Shown here piece by piece: positions 30,614-37,672 of a DNA stretch of 53,220 bases; position 1 is the first letter of the stretch, and each line of letters starts with the position of its first letter. The notes below the pieces were generated by a model. The model saw only the letters and a program-made list of their open reading frames with translations, searched no databases and was not told the origin of the DNA. The position numbers and the translations under genes are program-made. Source of the stretch: JAYENY01 sp964563465 (lineage in GTDB: Bacteria; Patescibacteriota; Minisyncoccia; Minisyncoccales; PEYH01); contig CAZLVZ010000001.1 of assembly GCA_964563465.1 (NCBI GenBank), positions 1 to 53,220 of the forward strand, read 5' to 3'.

Positions 30614-30665
30614 CAAAACTCTTTAGATGCATATAATAAGCAATATGCAGAAAAAAGGTCGCTGA
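30610..30665 (+). promoter_or_regulatory. Strong promoter and leader with 6-codon ORF before the acidic repeat gene
   Basis: TTGACA (30610-30615) and TATAAT (30632-30637), both perfect hexamers, are 16 nt apart. The expected start is near 30644. The leader immediately contains ATG-CAG-AAA-AAA-GGT-CGC-TGA (30645-30665), a possible leader peptide MQKKGR, whose ATG would lie at the 5' end. The acidic repeat gene starts 33 nt later. Confidence 0.7.
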
Positions 30666-30698
30666 TATCTTACTATTAAAATTAAAAAAACGATTAAT

Positions 30699-30872
30699 AT
30701 GGAATACGAAGATAATGTTTTAGGAAGCTTAACCAACGAGGAAGGAGCAGAAGAAGAGACTGAAGAAAAAGTTGAGGAAGGAGCAGAAGAAGAGACTGAA
30801 GAAAAAGTTGAGGAAGGAACAGAAGAAGAGACCGAAGAAGATTCTAAGGACGACGAAGAAGAAGAGAACTAA
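30699..30872 (+). CDS. Small acidic repeat protein (57 aa)
   Basis: An open frame from ATG 30699 to TAA 30872 codes for a protein that is more than half Glu and Asp. After MEYEDNVLGSLTN comes a 12-residue unit EEGAEEETEEKV twice and a third variant, ending EDSKDDEEEEN. It has a strong promoter and a strong terminator, so a short abundant transcript is expected. I know no family for it. It could be an acidic chaperone-like or nucleic-acid-mimic peptide, or merely part of a leader for the PBP gene 44 bp downstream. Confidence 0.6.
   Translation: MEYEDNVLGSLTNEEGAEEETEEKVEEGAEEETEEKVEEGTEEETEEDSKDDEEEEN
30738..30845 (+). repeat. 36-bp tandem repeat in the acidic gene
   Basis: Three direct copies at 30738-30773, 30774-30809 and 30810-30845. 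The first two are identical and the third diverges in a few bases (A to T in one codon, a silent change and a changed end). Recent slippage expansion is likely, so copy number may vary between strains. Confidence 0.9.
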
Positions 30873-30874
30873 CT

Positions 30875-30910
30875 AAAACCCCCTCTGTTTCGCAGAGGGG
30901 GTTTTAGTTT
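30875..30910 (+). terminator. Strong rho-independent terminator
   Basis: A perfect 9-bp GC-rich stem CCCCCTCTG/CAGAGGGGG (30879-30887 with 30893-30901) is followed by TTTTAGTTT. It sits 7-16 bp before the PBP start codon, so PBP expression needs read-through or an unseen promoter. Confidence 0.93.
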
Positions 30911-30916
30911 AAATAG

Positions 30917-32842
30917 ATGGCTATCAAAACTTATCATCACCAAGCATATAATCAAAGAACAAAAATTAAGCATTTTTTGAAAACCTTAATGTTTTTGTTT
31001 GTGCTTTTTTTGTTAATAATCGGTTTGATAGGATTAATGGTTTTTATTTATTACGCCAAAGATCTACCAAGACCAGAAGTTTTTACTGAAAGAGAACAAA
31101 TAATGCCAACGAGGATATATGATAGAACGGGGGAAGTTCTTCTTAGAACTATCTATGGAGAAGAAAAGAGACAAATAGTATCGTTGGATAAAATTCCAGA
31201 CCATCTTATTAATGCAGTTTTGGCTACCGAAGATGCTAACTTCTACAAACACAAGGGTATAGACCCCAAAGCTATTGTGCGAGCTATTCTTATTGATCTA
31301 AGGCTTAAGAAGGCCGTTCAAGGAGCATCTACTATTAGCCAGCAACTTATGCGTTCAACATTTTTATCTTCCGAAAAAACAGCGAAAAGAAAAATAAGGG
31401 AATTAATCTTGACGCTGGAATTAGAAAGAAAATATTCGAAAAATCAGATTTTAGAATGGTATCTTAATCAGGTTTCGTTCGGCCCAAATATTTACGGGAT
31501 AGGAGAAGTAAACAGCACTTATTTTAATAAACCATTAGAAGAAATTACCATAGCGGAATCGGCTATTCTCGCCTCGCTCATTAAGGCTCCAAGCTATTAC
31601 TATCCTTACGGACAAAATCAAGAAAACTTATTGAATAGAAAAAACTATGTTTTAGATAGAATGGCTCAAGAGCATTATATTTCCGAAGATGACGCTCAAA
31701 AAGCCAAAGAGGAAAAAATTGAATTTGCTGAACTTAATTTTACTTTTAAAAAAGCGGCTCACTTTATTTTATATGTTGAAAACTATTTATATCAAAAATA
31801 TGGATCAAATTTTCTCAAAGAAAAAGGATTAAAAGTTTACACAACTCTTGATTTGGGTCTTCAGGAGGTAGCCAAAGAAGCGATAGAAACTGGGATAAAA
31901 AGAAACGAGATGTATAGATCTTTTAATGCCTCTTTGGTTGCGATTAGCCCAAAAGATGGAGAAATTTTAGCCATGATCGGTTCAAGGGATTATTTTGGAG
32001 AATCTTATCCAAAGGATTGCGATGTCGGCCTTAATTGTAAATTTGAACCAAAGGTAAATGTCGCAACCTACGGAGAGGGACAACAGCCAGGTTCAGCCTT
32101 TAAGCCATTTGCCTATGCTACTGCTTTCAAAAAGGGTTATACTCCAGACAATATTGTAATTGATGAAAAAACTAATTTTGGTAAATGGGGAGACAAAGAA
32201 TATATTCCACAAAATTACGATAATCGCTATAGGGGACCCGTAACAATTAGACAAGCGTTGGCTCAATCACTAAACATACCGTCTATAAAAATATTACTTG
32301 CTGCTGGCATCAAAGATTGTTTGGACACAGCTCACGATTTGGGTATTACTACCTTAAATGAGGGATCTTCTTTTTACGGTCCATCTTTAGTGCTCGGTTC
32401 AGGAGAGGTAAAGCTCATAGATATGGTTTCTGCTTACGGAGTTTTTGCAAACAATGGGCTAAAGGTTTCTCCAACAGCGATATTAAGAATTGAAGATCAA
32501 GACGGAAATATTATAGAAGAAAACACAAAAAGTCCAAAAAGAGTATTATCTGAAAGCGTTTCTGAAACAATAAATGACATTCTCTCCGACAATGTTGCCA
32601 GAAGCCCAATGTTTGGTGCTCATTCGTTGCTTTATTTTCCAGATAATTGGGTCGCAGCCAAGACTGGAACGACTGACGGATTTAGAGATGCTTGGACCAT
32701 TGGTTATACCCATTCCATAGCAATTGGCGTCTGGACTGGCAATAACGATAACAGCTCTACTGCCAAAAAACCGGGAATAACTATAGCTGGTCCGATGTGG
32801 CATCAAGTTATGAATTACGCTTTAACAATGGGGCAGTATTAA
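30917..32842 (+). CDS. Class A penicillin-binding protein (PBP1A type)
   Basis: A bifunctional peptidoglycan synthase of 641 residues. One membrane helix near 17-45 is followed by the GT51 glycosyltransferase with LATEDANFYKHKGID, GASTISQQLMRSTFL, KIRELILTLELERKYSKNQILEWYLNQVSFG and AESAILASLIKAP. The transpeptidase has SxxK in GSAFKPFAYA, SLN in AQSLNIPS and KTGTTDGFRDAW. Family members usually reach 700-900 residues, so this is a compact version. It shows that the organism builds cross-linked peptidoglycan, in keeping with the Mur ligase at 17 kb. Confidence 0.95.
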   Translation: MAIKTYHHQAYNQRTKIKHFLKTLMFLFVLFLLIIGLIGLMVFIYYAKDLPRPEVFTEREQIMPTRIYDRTGEVLLRTIYGEEKRQIVSLDKIPDHLINAVLATEDANFYKHKGIDPKAIVRAILIDLRLKKAVQGASTISQQLMRSTFLSSEKTAKRKIRELILTLELERKYSKNQILEWYLNQVSFGPNIYGIGEVNSTYFNKPLEEITIAESAILASLIKAPSYYYPYGQNQENLLNRKNYVLDRMAQEHYISEDDAQKAKEEKIEFAELNFTFKKAAHFILYVENYLYQKYGSNFLKEKGLKVYTTLDLGLQEVAKEAIETGIKRNEMYRSFNASLVAISPKDGEILAMIGSRDYFGESYPKDCDVGLNCKFEPKVNVATYGEGQQPGSAFKPFAYATAFKKGYTPDNIVIDEKTNFGKWGDKEYIPQNYDNRYRGPVTIRQALAQSLNIPSIKILLAAGIKDCLDTAHDLGITTLNEGSSFYGPSLVLGSGEVKLIDMVSAYGVFANNGLKVSPTAILRIEDQDGNIIEENTKSPKRVLSESVSETINDILSDNVARSPMFGAHSLLYFPDNWVAAKTGTTDGFRDAWTIGYTHSIAIGVWTGNNDNSSTAKKPGITIAGPMWHQVMNYALTMGQY

Positions 32843-32857
32843 AATTCAAGAATTGTT

Positions 32858-32894
32858 TTAAAAAATGACTATCTAAAAAGATAATCATTTTTTT
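32858..32894. terminator. Bidirectional terminator between PBP and dnaN
   Basis: An imperfect long stem, AAAAATGA-C-TATCT with AGATA-A-TCATTTTT, has a C/A mismatch and a 4-nt loop. It has A/T runs at both ends, so it can serve both convergent genes. Confidence 0.75.
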
Positions 32895-32918
32895 ATTCAA
32901 ACAAATTTTTGCCTTAAC

Positions 32919-34052
32919 CTAACTCCCCTTGATTGGCATAATTACATAGATATAACTATCATCATTCATTGGCTTTAAAACGCCTGGGCCATCTTGTCCG
33001 TTAAGCTCTATAATAACTTCTTTATTCTTGATCTGTCCAAGTCCTTCAGCCAAAAATTTGTAATTAAAGCTTACAATAGTATCTTCTCCCTTTATCTCGG
33101 CAGTTAAATTAGAATTCGTCTCACCCAAATCAACATTTTGCGAAGAAATTTCTATACTCCCCTTTTTGGCGCTTATCACCATTTTTATCTCATTTGTTCT
33201 TCCGCTAAACAAACTAGCGCTTTTGATTTGATTAAGAAGAGCATCTCTTGAAACAACAACACGGGTCTTAAATTCTTTAGGAATCACTTCTTGATAATCA
33301 GGATATTCACCTTCGATTAATCGAGAAACGATTCTCGCTTGAGGATTTTTGCTTTCTGTAAAATAATTTTCGGCCATAATTTGGCTTGGAGAAATATAAA
33401 CCTTAACAACCCCTTCTTGCTCGGAAAATATATTAACCAACTCCTTGGCTGCATTCCTTGGGAGAATAATCGATTGAGGCGCCGTTAATTCGTTAACTGA
33501 ATTATCAAAGTTGATTGTCTTTTCCGCCAAGCGAAAACTGTCCGTTGACACTATTTTAAGATTGTTTTTTGTTAGAAAAAGATATAGTCCAGAAAGTTCT
33601 GGGCGGACTTGAGTTAATGCACAAAAATCTATTACTTGCATTATTCCCTGACAAAAAGATTTGTTGTTTATTTCAAACCAATTGTCAGAAATTACCTCGG
33701 GAATAATTGGGAAATCTTTTGCTTCCAGTCCCTTTATTTGAGTTTTGTAATTTTCTCCTTTTAGAGATAAAACCTTTTCCCTTGTCTCCATTACGAGTTT
33801 GTCTTCGTTTAGGAAAGAAACAAAACTTGAAAGTGTTTTTGCTGGAATTGTAATCTCTCCTTTTTCTTCAACCTTTGCTAATCCCCAATAGCTTATCCCT
33901 ATTTCGAGGTCAGTAGTTGAAAGCTTAAGAGAATTTCCTTCTGCTTTAATTAAAACATTGTTTAAGATTGGAAGAGTTAAATTTCTTCCAATTATTCTTT
34001 CAACGATATTTAGTCCTTTAACTAATTTTTCTTTTAAAATAGTAATTTTCAT
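32919..34052 (-). CDS. dnaN: DNA polymerase III beta sliding clamp
   Basis: At 377 residues, with three clamp-fold domains. It begins MKITILKEKLVKGLNIVERIIGRN and LPILNNVLIKAEGNSLKLSTTDLEIGI, and contains DSFRLAEKTI. It ends with the conserved LNGQDGPGVLKPMNDDSYIYVIMPIK. It forms the ring that tethers polymerase III to DNA. It lies downstream of dnaA, separated from it by the probable origin. Confidence 0.97.
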   Translation of the reverse strand: MKITILKEKLVKGLNIVERIIGRNLTLPILNNVLIKAEGNSLKLSTTDLEIGISYWGLAKVEEKGEITIPAKTLSSFVSFLNEDKLVMETREKVLSLKGENYKTQIKGLEAKDFPIIPEVISDNWFEINNKSFCQGIMQVIDFCALTQVRPELSGLYLFLTKNNLKIVSTDSFRLAEKTINFDNSVNELTAPQSIILPRNAAKELVNIFSEQEGVVKVYISPSQIMAENYFTESKNPQARIVSRLIEGEYPDYQEVIPKEFKTRVVVSRDALLNQIKSASLFSGRTNEIKMVISAKKGSIEISSQNVDLGETNSNLTAEIKGEDTIVSFNYKFLAEGLGQIKNKEVIIELNGQDGPGVLKPMNDDSYIYVIMPIKGS

Positions 34053-34344
34053 AAATGATTTTTAATTAATTGTTAGTAACTATTATTAATTAAATTATTA
34101 TATTATTGTTGTTATTAGGGTTCTTGTTTTTCGCTTTGTTTCTTTTGTTTTCGCTATATCTTCGGGGTTGGTCTAATGGATAAGTTGTTAACAATATGGT
34201 TGTGGTGTCGTTGATAAACTCTTTGCTAATGGTGGACAAAATTAGCCCGTTCAATAATAGTTGTTTTTATCCCCAAGTTGTTCTCAATTATTCCTTGTTT
34301 TATCAACACTTTGTCCACAAGGTTTTGAACAGGCGTTATTTGAC
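34053..34344. other. oriC: Probable chromosomal replication origin (oriC)
   Basis: This 292-bp stretch between dnaA and dnaN holds no gene. The part next to dnaN (about 34055-34120) is nearly pure A+T with TAATTAAT/TATTAT runs, fit for duplex opening. The part next to dnaA holds five motifs within one or two bases of the DnaA box TTATCCACA: TTATCCCCA (34267), TTATCAACA (34300) and TTGTCCACA (34311) on the plus strand, and the reverse forms AATGGATAA (34175) and GGTGGACAA (34231). Clustering, AT-rich element and gene neighbours all agree. Confidence 0.82.
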
Positions 34345-35697
34345 CTAATATGCGTAAATTTTTTCTTTTATAGCAATTACTTCTTGTGCCAAAATTTCGT
34401 TCTCTATGATTTCTTTAGCAATTTTATCGCAAGCATAAATGGCTGTTGTGTGATCTTTGCCTCCAAACTTATTACCGATAAAAGGAAACGAGCTTTTAAG
34501 TTCTTGTCTTAGGAAATACATAGCTATCTGTCTGGGCCTAACAATTTCTTTTTTTCTAGAGCTCAAAAAAAGATCCTTTTCTTTCAAGCTATAATATTCG
34601 GCAACTACCTTAATTATCTTTTGAAAATTAACACCTTTTACCTGCGGGTGAATTGTTTTTTTAAGAATTTTTTTAGCTAAATCCATATCAATGCTTTGGC
34701 TATGAAGTTCTTGCCAGACAGATAAAGATTTTAGCGCGCCCTCTAATTCTCTTACATTTTTTTGTATATTTGAAGCGATATAATCCAAGACAGGACCATC
34801 TAAACTAATTTTTTCCTCTTGAGCTTTCTGTTGAAGAATAGCAAGCCGACTCTCAATATCAGGGCTATTAACATCAATAATCATTCCTCCCTCAAATCTT
34901 GAACGAAGTCGTTCCGCAAGATTAGAGATTGACTTTGGCGGGCGATCCGAAGAAATAATGATTTGTTTATTAGAGCCGTAGAGAAGATTAAAGAGATGAA
35001 AGAATTCTTCTTGAGTTTTTTCTTTGCCAGACAAAAATTGAATATCGTCAATAATCAACACATCAAATTCTCTATAGGTTTCTTTAAACTCTTCAATTGT
35101 TCCATTTCTTATAGCACCAACAATACCAGAAATAAATCTTTCAGAGGGAACATATTTTATTTTTTTCTTAACAAAGTTTTTATTTATTCTATTTCCTACT
35201 GCCTGTAATAAATGTGTTTTTCCAAGTCCCACTCCGCCATAAACAAAAAATGGGTTGTATTCAAGCCCTGGCTTTTCAGCAACTCTTTCTCCTGCCGCAT
35301 GGGCTAGTTCGTTAAAGGGTCCGACAACAAGATTATCAAAAGTGTATTTTGGATTGAGGTTTGTGTATTTATCAAGAGTCAATCCCTCCATTTTCATCTG
35401 ACTCGCAGGGATCTTTATTTTTTTATTTGAAATTTTTATTTGAGGAGACGGAACGCTGATAACCCGATATTCTACATTTTTAACCTTTTCGTTGAGTTGA
35501 CGCAGACCTTGTAATATAAGTTTATTATATTTTTTTTCTAACCATTCTTTTGAAAAATTATTTGGGACAGAAACAACTATCATCCCCTTTTCTTTAGAAA
35601 GGATATTTGTGTTTTTGAACCAAGTGCTGAAATTAGCCTGGGAGATATTAAGTTGAATCTCTGACAAAATTGTTTGCCAAAGCTCATCTTTATTCAT
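34345..35697 (-). CDS. dnaA: Chromosomal replication initiator DnaA
   Basis: It starts best at 35697 (MNKDELWQTILSEIQLNISQANFSTWF, 450 residues); an upstream ATG at 35748 adds 17 residues absent from the family. Domain I is followed by a short linker. The AAA+ core has NPFFVYGGVGLGKTHLLQAVGN, the Walker B LIIDDIQFLSGKEKTQEEFFHLFN, RPPKSISNLAERLRSRFEGG and an arginine finger. Domain IV has RPRQIAMYFLRQELKSSFPFIGNKFGGKDHTTAIYA, the DnaA signature that binds DnaA boxes. Those boxes lie directly downstream in the adjacent intergenic region. Confidence 0.97.
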   Translation of the reverse strand: MNKDELWQTILSEIQLNISQANFSTWFKNTNILSKEKGMIVVSVPNNFSKEWLEKKYNKLILQGLRQLNEKVKNVEYRVISVPSPQIKISNKKIKIPASQMKMEGLTLDKYTNLNPKYTFDNLVVGPFNELAHAAGERVAEKPGLEYNPFFVYGGVGLGKTHLLQAVGNRINKNFVKKKIKYVPSERFISGIVGAIRNGTIEEFKETYREFDVLIIDDIQFLSGKEKTQEEFFHLFNLLYGSNKQIIISSDRPPKSISNLAERLRSRFEGGMIIDVNSPDIESRLAILQQKAQEEKISLDGPVLDYIASNIQKNVRELEGALKSLSVWQELHSQSIDMDLAKKILKKTIHPQVKGVNFQKIIKVVAEYYSLKEKDLFLSSRKKEIVRPRQIAMYFLRQELKSSFPFIGNKFGGKDHTTAIYACDKIAKEIIENEILAQEVIAIKEKIYAY

Positions 35698-35916
35698 TGT
35701 CTTTTGGCTAAGATTAAGTTTCGTCTTGTTGGAAGAAATAAGCCACAAAAAGTTGAAAATTTTTGCTTATTATTTTTAACAAGAGCTTATTCTCATACTA
35801 TGCTATCTTTTGTATAAAGGCAAACCAAGACAAAGATAGGGTTTGTTCAGTATATTGTTGAAAAAATGGGGAGAAATAGGGGAGAAGAACGGGATAACTT
35901 ATAATTAATTTTTGGT

Positions 35917-35945
35917 TTGACTTCTCCGCTGTTTTCGCATATACT
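35917..35945 (+). promoter_or_regulatory. rpmH promoter giving a leaderless transcript
   Basis: TTGACT (35917-35922), a 17-nt spacer, then TATACT (35940-35945). The rpmH ATG begins at 35953, 8 nt after the -10, which is where transcription should start. The mRNA then has essentially no leader. The rest of the 35749-35952 gap shows an inverted repeat TATCTTTTGT/ACAAAGATA near 35810-35840, perhaps linked to dnaA control. Confidence 0.75.
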
Positions 35946-35952
35946 AATCAAT

Positions 35953-36087
35953 ATGGCTATTACATTTAAGAAAAAACAAGGGAAAAGAAAGAAGACTCAT
36001 GGATTCTTAGTTCGCTCTAAAACTAAAAATGGACGAGCGGTTTTATTAAGAAGAAGAAGGAAGGGTAGAGAGAAATTAAGCGTTTAA
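35953..36087 (+). CDS. rpmH: 50S ribosomal protein bL34
   Basis: The 44-residue basic protein contains the bL34 core KRKKTHGFLVRSKTKNGRAV and ends RRRRKGREKLSV. The N-terminus (MAITFKKKQG) differs from the usual MKRTYQPS. It heads the classical rpmH-rnpA-yidC-jag cluster next to dnaA. The stop is 1 bp before the rnpA ATG. Confidence 0.95.
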   Translation: MAITFKKKQGKRKKTHGFLVRSKTKNGRAVLLRRRRKGREKLSV

Positions 36088-36088
36088 A

Positions 36089-36430
36089 ATGCTAAGAAAA
36101 AAGTATTGTCTTAAAAAGAAAAAGGATTTTGAAAGAGTTTTTAAGCAAGGAAAAGGATTTAGACAGGATTTTTTGTTTTTGAAAACATTAAAAAACGATT
36201 TGGAAAATTCAAGAATAGGCATAGTGGTAAGCAAAAAGGTTTCCAGCAAGGCGACAGAAAGGAATTTAATTAAGAGACGATTGAGAGAAATTATTAGGAA
36301 AAAATTACCTGAAATGAATAACAATGAAGACATTATAATAATCACTCAAAAAGGTATTAACAAAAAAACCTCTTTTGAGAATATTGAACAAGTCGTTGAT
36401 AAATTATTATTAAAAGCAAAAATTAGATGA
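36089..36430 (+). CDS. rnpA: Ribonuclease P protein component
   Basis: The 113-residue protein begins MLRKKYCLKKKKDFERVFKQGK and carries the RNP-binding signature ERNLIKRRLREIIRK in the helix that contacts P RNA, plus RIGIVVSKKV. It assists the RNA enzyme that trims tRNA 5' ends. It overlaps yidC by 4 bp (ATGA). The P RNA gene itself is not in this window. Confidence 0.95.
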   Translation: MLRKKYCLKKKKDFERVFKQGKGFRQDFLFLKTLKNDLENSRIGIVVSKKVSSKATERNLIKRRLREIIRKKLPEMNNNEDIIIITQKGINKKTSFENIEQVVDKLLLKAKIR

Positions 36431-37155
36431 ACGCATTTATAAATTTTTTTCATATAATATTATGGCAGCCACTATTTAATCTGCTCATTTTATTTTGTTA
36501 TTATTTGCCCGGAAATAACTTGGGTTTGGCTATAATTTTATTAACGCTACTAATTCGGTCAGCCCTTTATCCGCTTCAAGACAAGGCGAGTAAATCCCAA
36601 CTTGCTCTTCAGGTACTACAACCCAAGATGAAAGAAATCCAGAAGCAATACAAGGGAGACAGAGAAGGTCAGGCAAAGGCAATGATGGAATTATACAAAA
36701 AGGAACAAATCAATCCATTTTTTAGTTTTTTGGTAATGCTTATTCAATTCCCTGTTTTGATTGTGCTTTATCGGCTTTTTTGGCAAGGCATTCAAGAAGA
36801 AAACTTTGTTTATCTTTATAGTTTTGTTCAAAGACCAGAAACAATAAATCCTATTTTTTTAGGATTGAATTTAGACGAAAAATCAGTTCCTTTGGCAATC
36901 GTTGTGGGAATAGTTTTCTTTATTCAAACCAAGTTGTCTATGCCAAAGAAAGACAAACAAAAAGCGCAAACAAAAAAATCCGCTTTTGGAGAAATGTTCC
37001 AGAAACAGATGCTTTATTTATTTCCGATTTTCATTGTTTTTATTCTATTACGATTGCCATCTGCACTTGGTTTATACTTATTGGTTGGCGGAATCTTCAT
37101 GGCTTTCCAGCAATATTTAACCAAGAAGAAATACTATTCAGAGAAAAATGTTTAA
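36427..37155 (+). CDS. yidC: Membrane protein insertase YidC/Oxa1
   Basis: The 242-residue protein has the five-helix Oxa1 core without the large periplasmic domain of Gram-negative YidC. Features are NNLGLAIILLTLLIRSALYPLQDKASKSQLALQ, the helical hairpin (MKEIQKQYKGDREGQAKAMMELYKKEQINPF) and LPSALGLYLLVGGIFMAFQQYL. The conserved Arg in LLIRSALYPL is the groove residue. It inserts membrane proteins with or without SecYEG. Confidence 0.95.
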   Translation: MNAFINFFHIILWQPLFNLLILFCYYLPGNNLGLAIILLTLLIRSALYPLQDKASKSQLALQVLQPKMKEIQKQYKGDREGQAKAMMELYKKEQINPFFSFLVMLIQFPVLIVLYRLFWQGIQEENFVYLYSFVQRPETINPIFLGLNLDEKSVPLAIVVGIVFFIQTKLSMPKKDKQKAQTKKSAFGEMFQKQMLYLFPIFIVFILLRLPSALGLYLLVGGIFMAFQQYLTKKKYYSEKNV

Positions 37156-37612
37156 GAAAAGTATAGAACAAAAAATTAAAAAGATAGTTGAAGAGTTTTT
37201 CAAAAAAAGCTCTTTTGAAGTTTCTGTTGAAATAGGAAAAATAGAAGACGCCACACTTCCAGTTTTGATAGAGCTTGAAGAGCCACAGGTTTTAATAGGA
37301 GAAAGCGGAAAAACGCTTTCTTGTATTCAACATATTTTGAACAAAGGATTGAGAAAAAGATTCGGAGACGAAAAAGATTTTTATGTTGATTTAGATATTA
37401 ATGGTTACAAGAAGAGAAAGCTGGATTATTTAAGAGAGTTAGCCAACACTTCTGCCGATGATGTGGTTTTTTCTAAAAAAGAAAAAGAGCTGCGTCCAAT
37501 GTCAGCTTACGAAAGAAGAATTGTTCATATTGAATTAAAAGAACGAACTGATGTCCAAACCGAGAGCGTTGGTCAAGGCCTTGATCGCCGAATCATCGTC
37601 AAATTAGCATAG
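37148..37612 (+). CDS. jag: Jag/KhpB-like RNA-binding protein (KH and R3H domains)
   Basis: A 154-residue protein lacking the N-terminal Jag domain. The KH-type half includes VLIGESGKTLSCIQHILNKGLRKRFGD. The R3H half has LRPMSAYERRIVHIELKE, with the R-x3-H motif, and the usual ending SVGQGLDRRIIVKL. The family binds RNA and is linked to cell elongation. It overlaps yidC by 8 bp. A weak hairpin near 37642-37674, followed by seven T, may end the operon. Confidence 0.92.
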   Translation: MFKKSIEQKIKKIVEEFFKKSSFEVSVEIGKIEDATLPVLIELEEPQVLIGESGKTLSCIQHILNKGLRKRFGDEKDFYVDLDINGYKKRKLDYLRELANTSADDVVFSKKEKELRPMSAYERRIVHIELKERTDVQTESVGQGLDRRIIVKLA

Positions 37613-37672
37613 AGATAAACTTAATATTAAGAAATAAGAGCAGGCATAAGCCTTATCAGAATATAGGTTTTT

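Noticed and set aside
34160..34260. A tRNA-like start in the origin region (GGTCTAATGGATAAG resembles a D arm)
   Set aside because: No matching acceptor stem, anticodon stem or T arm follows within 90 bases, and the GGATAA is better explained as a DnaA-box-like site.
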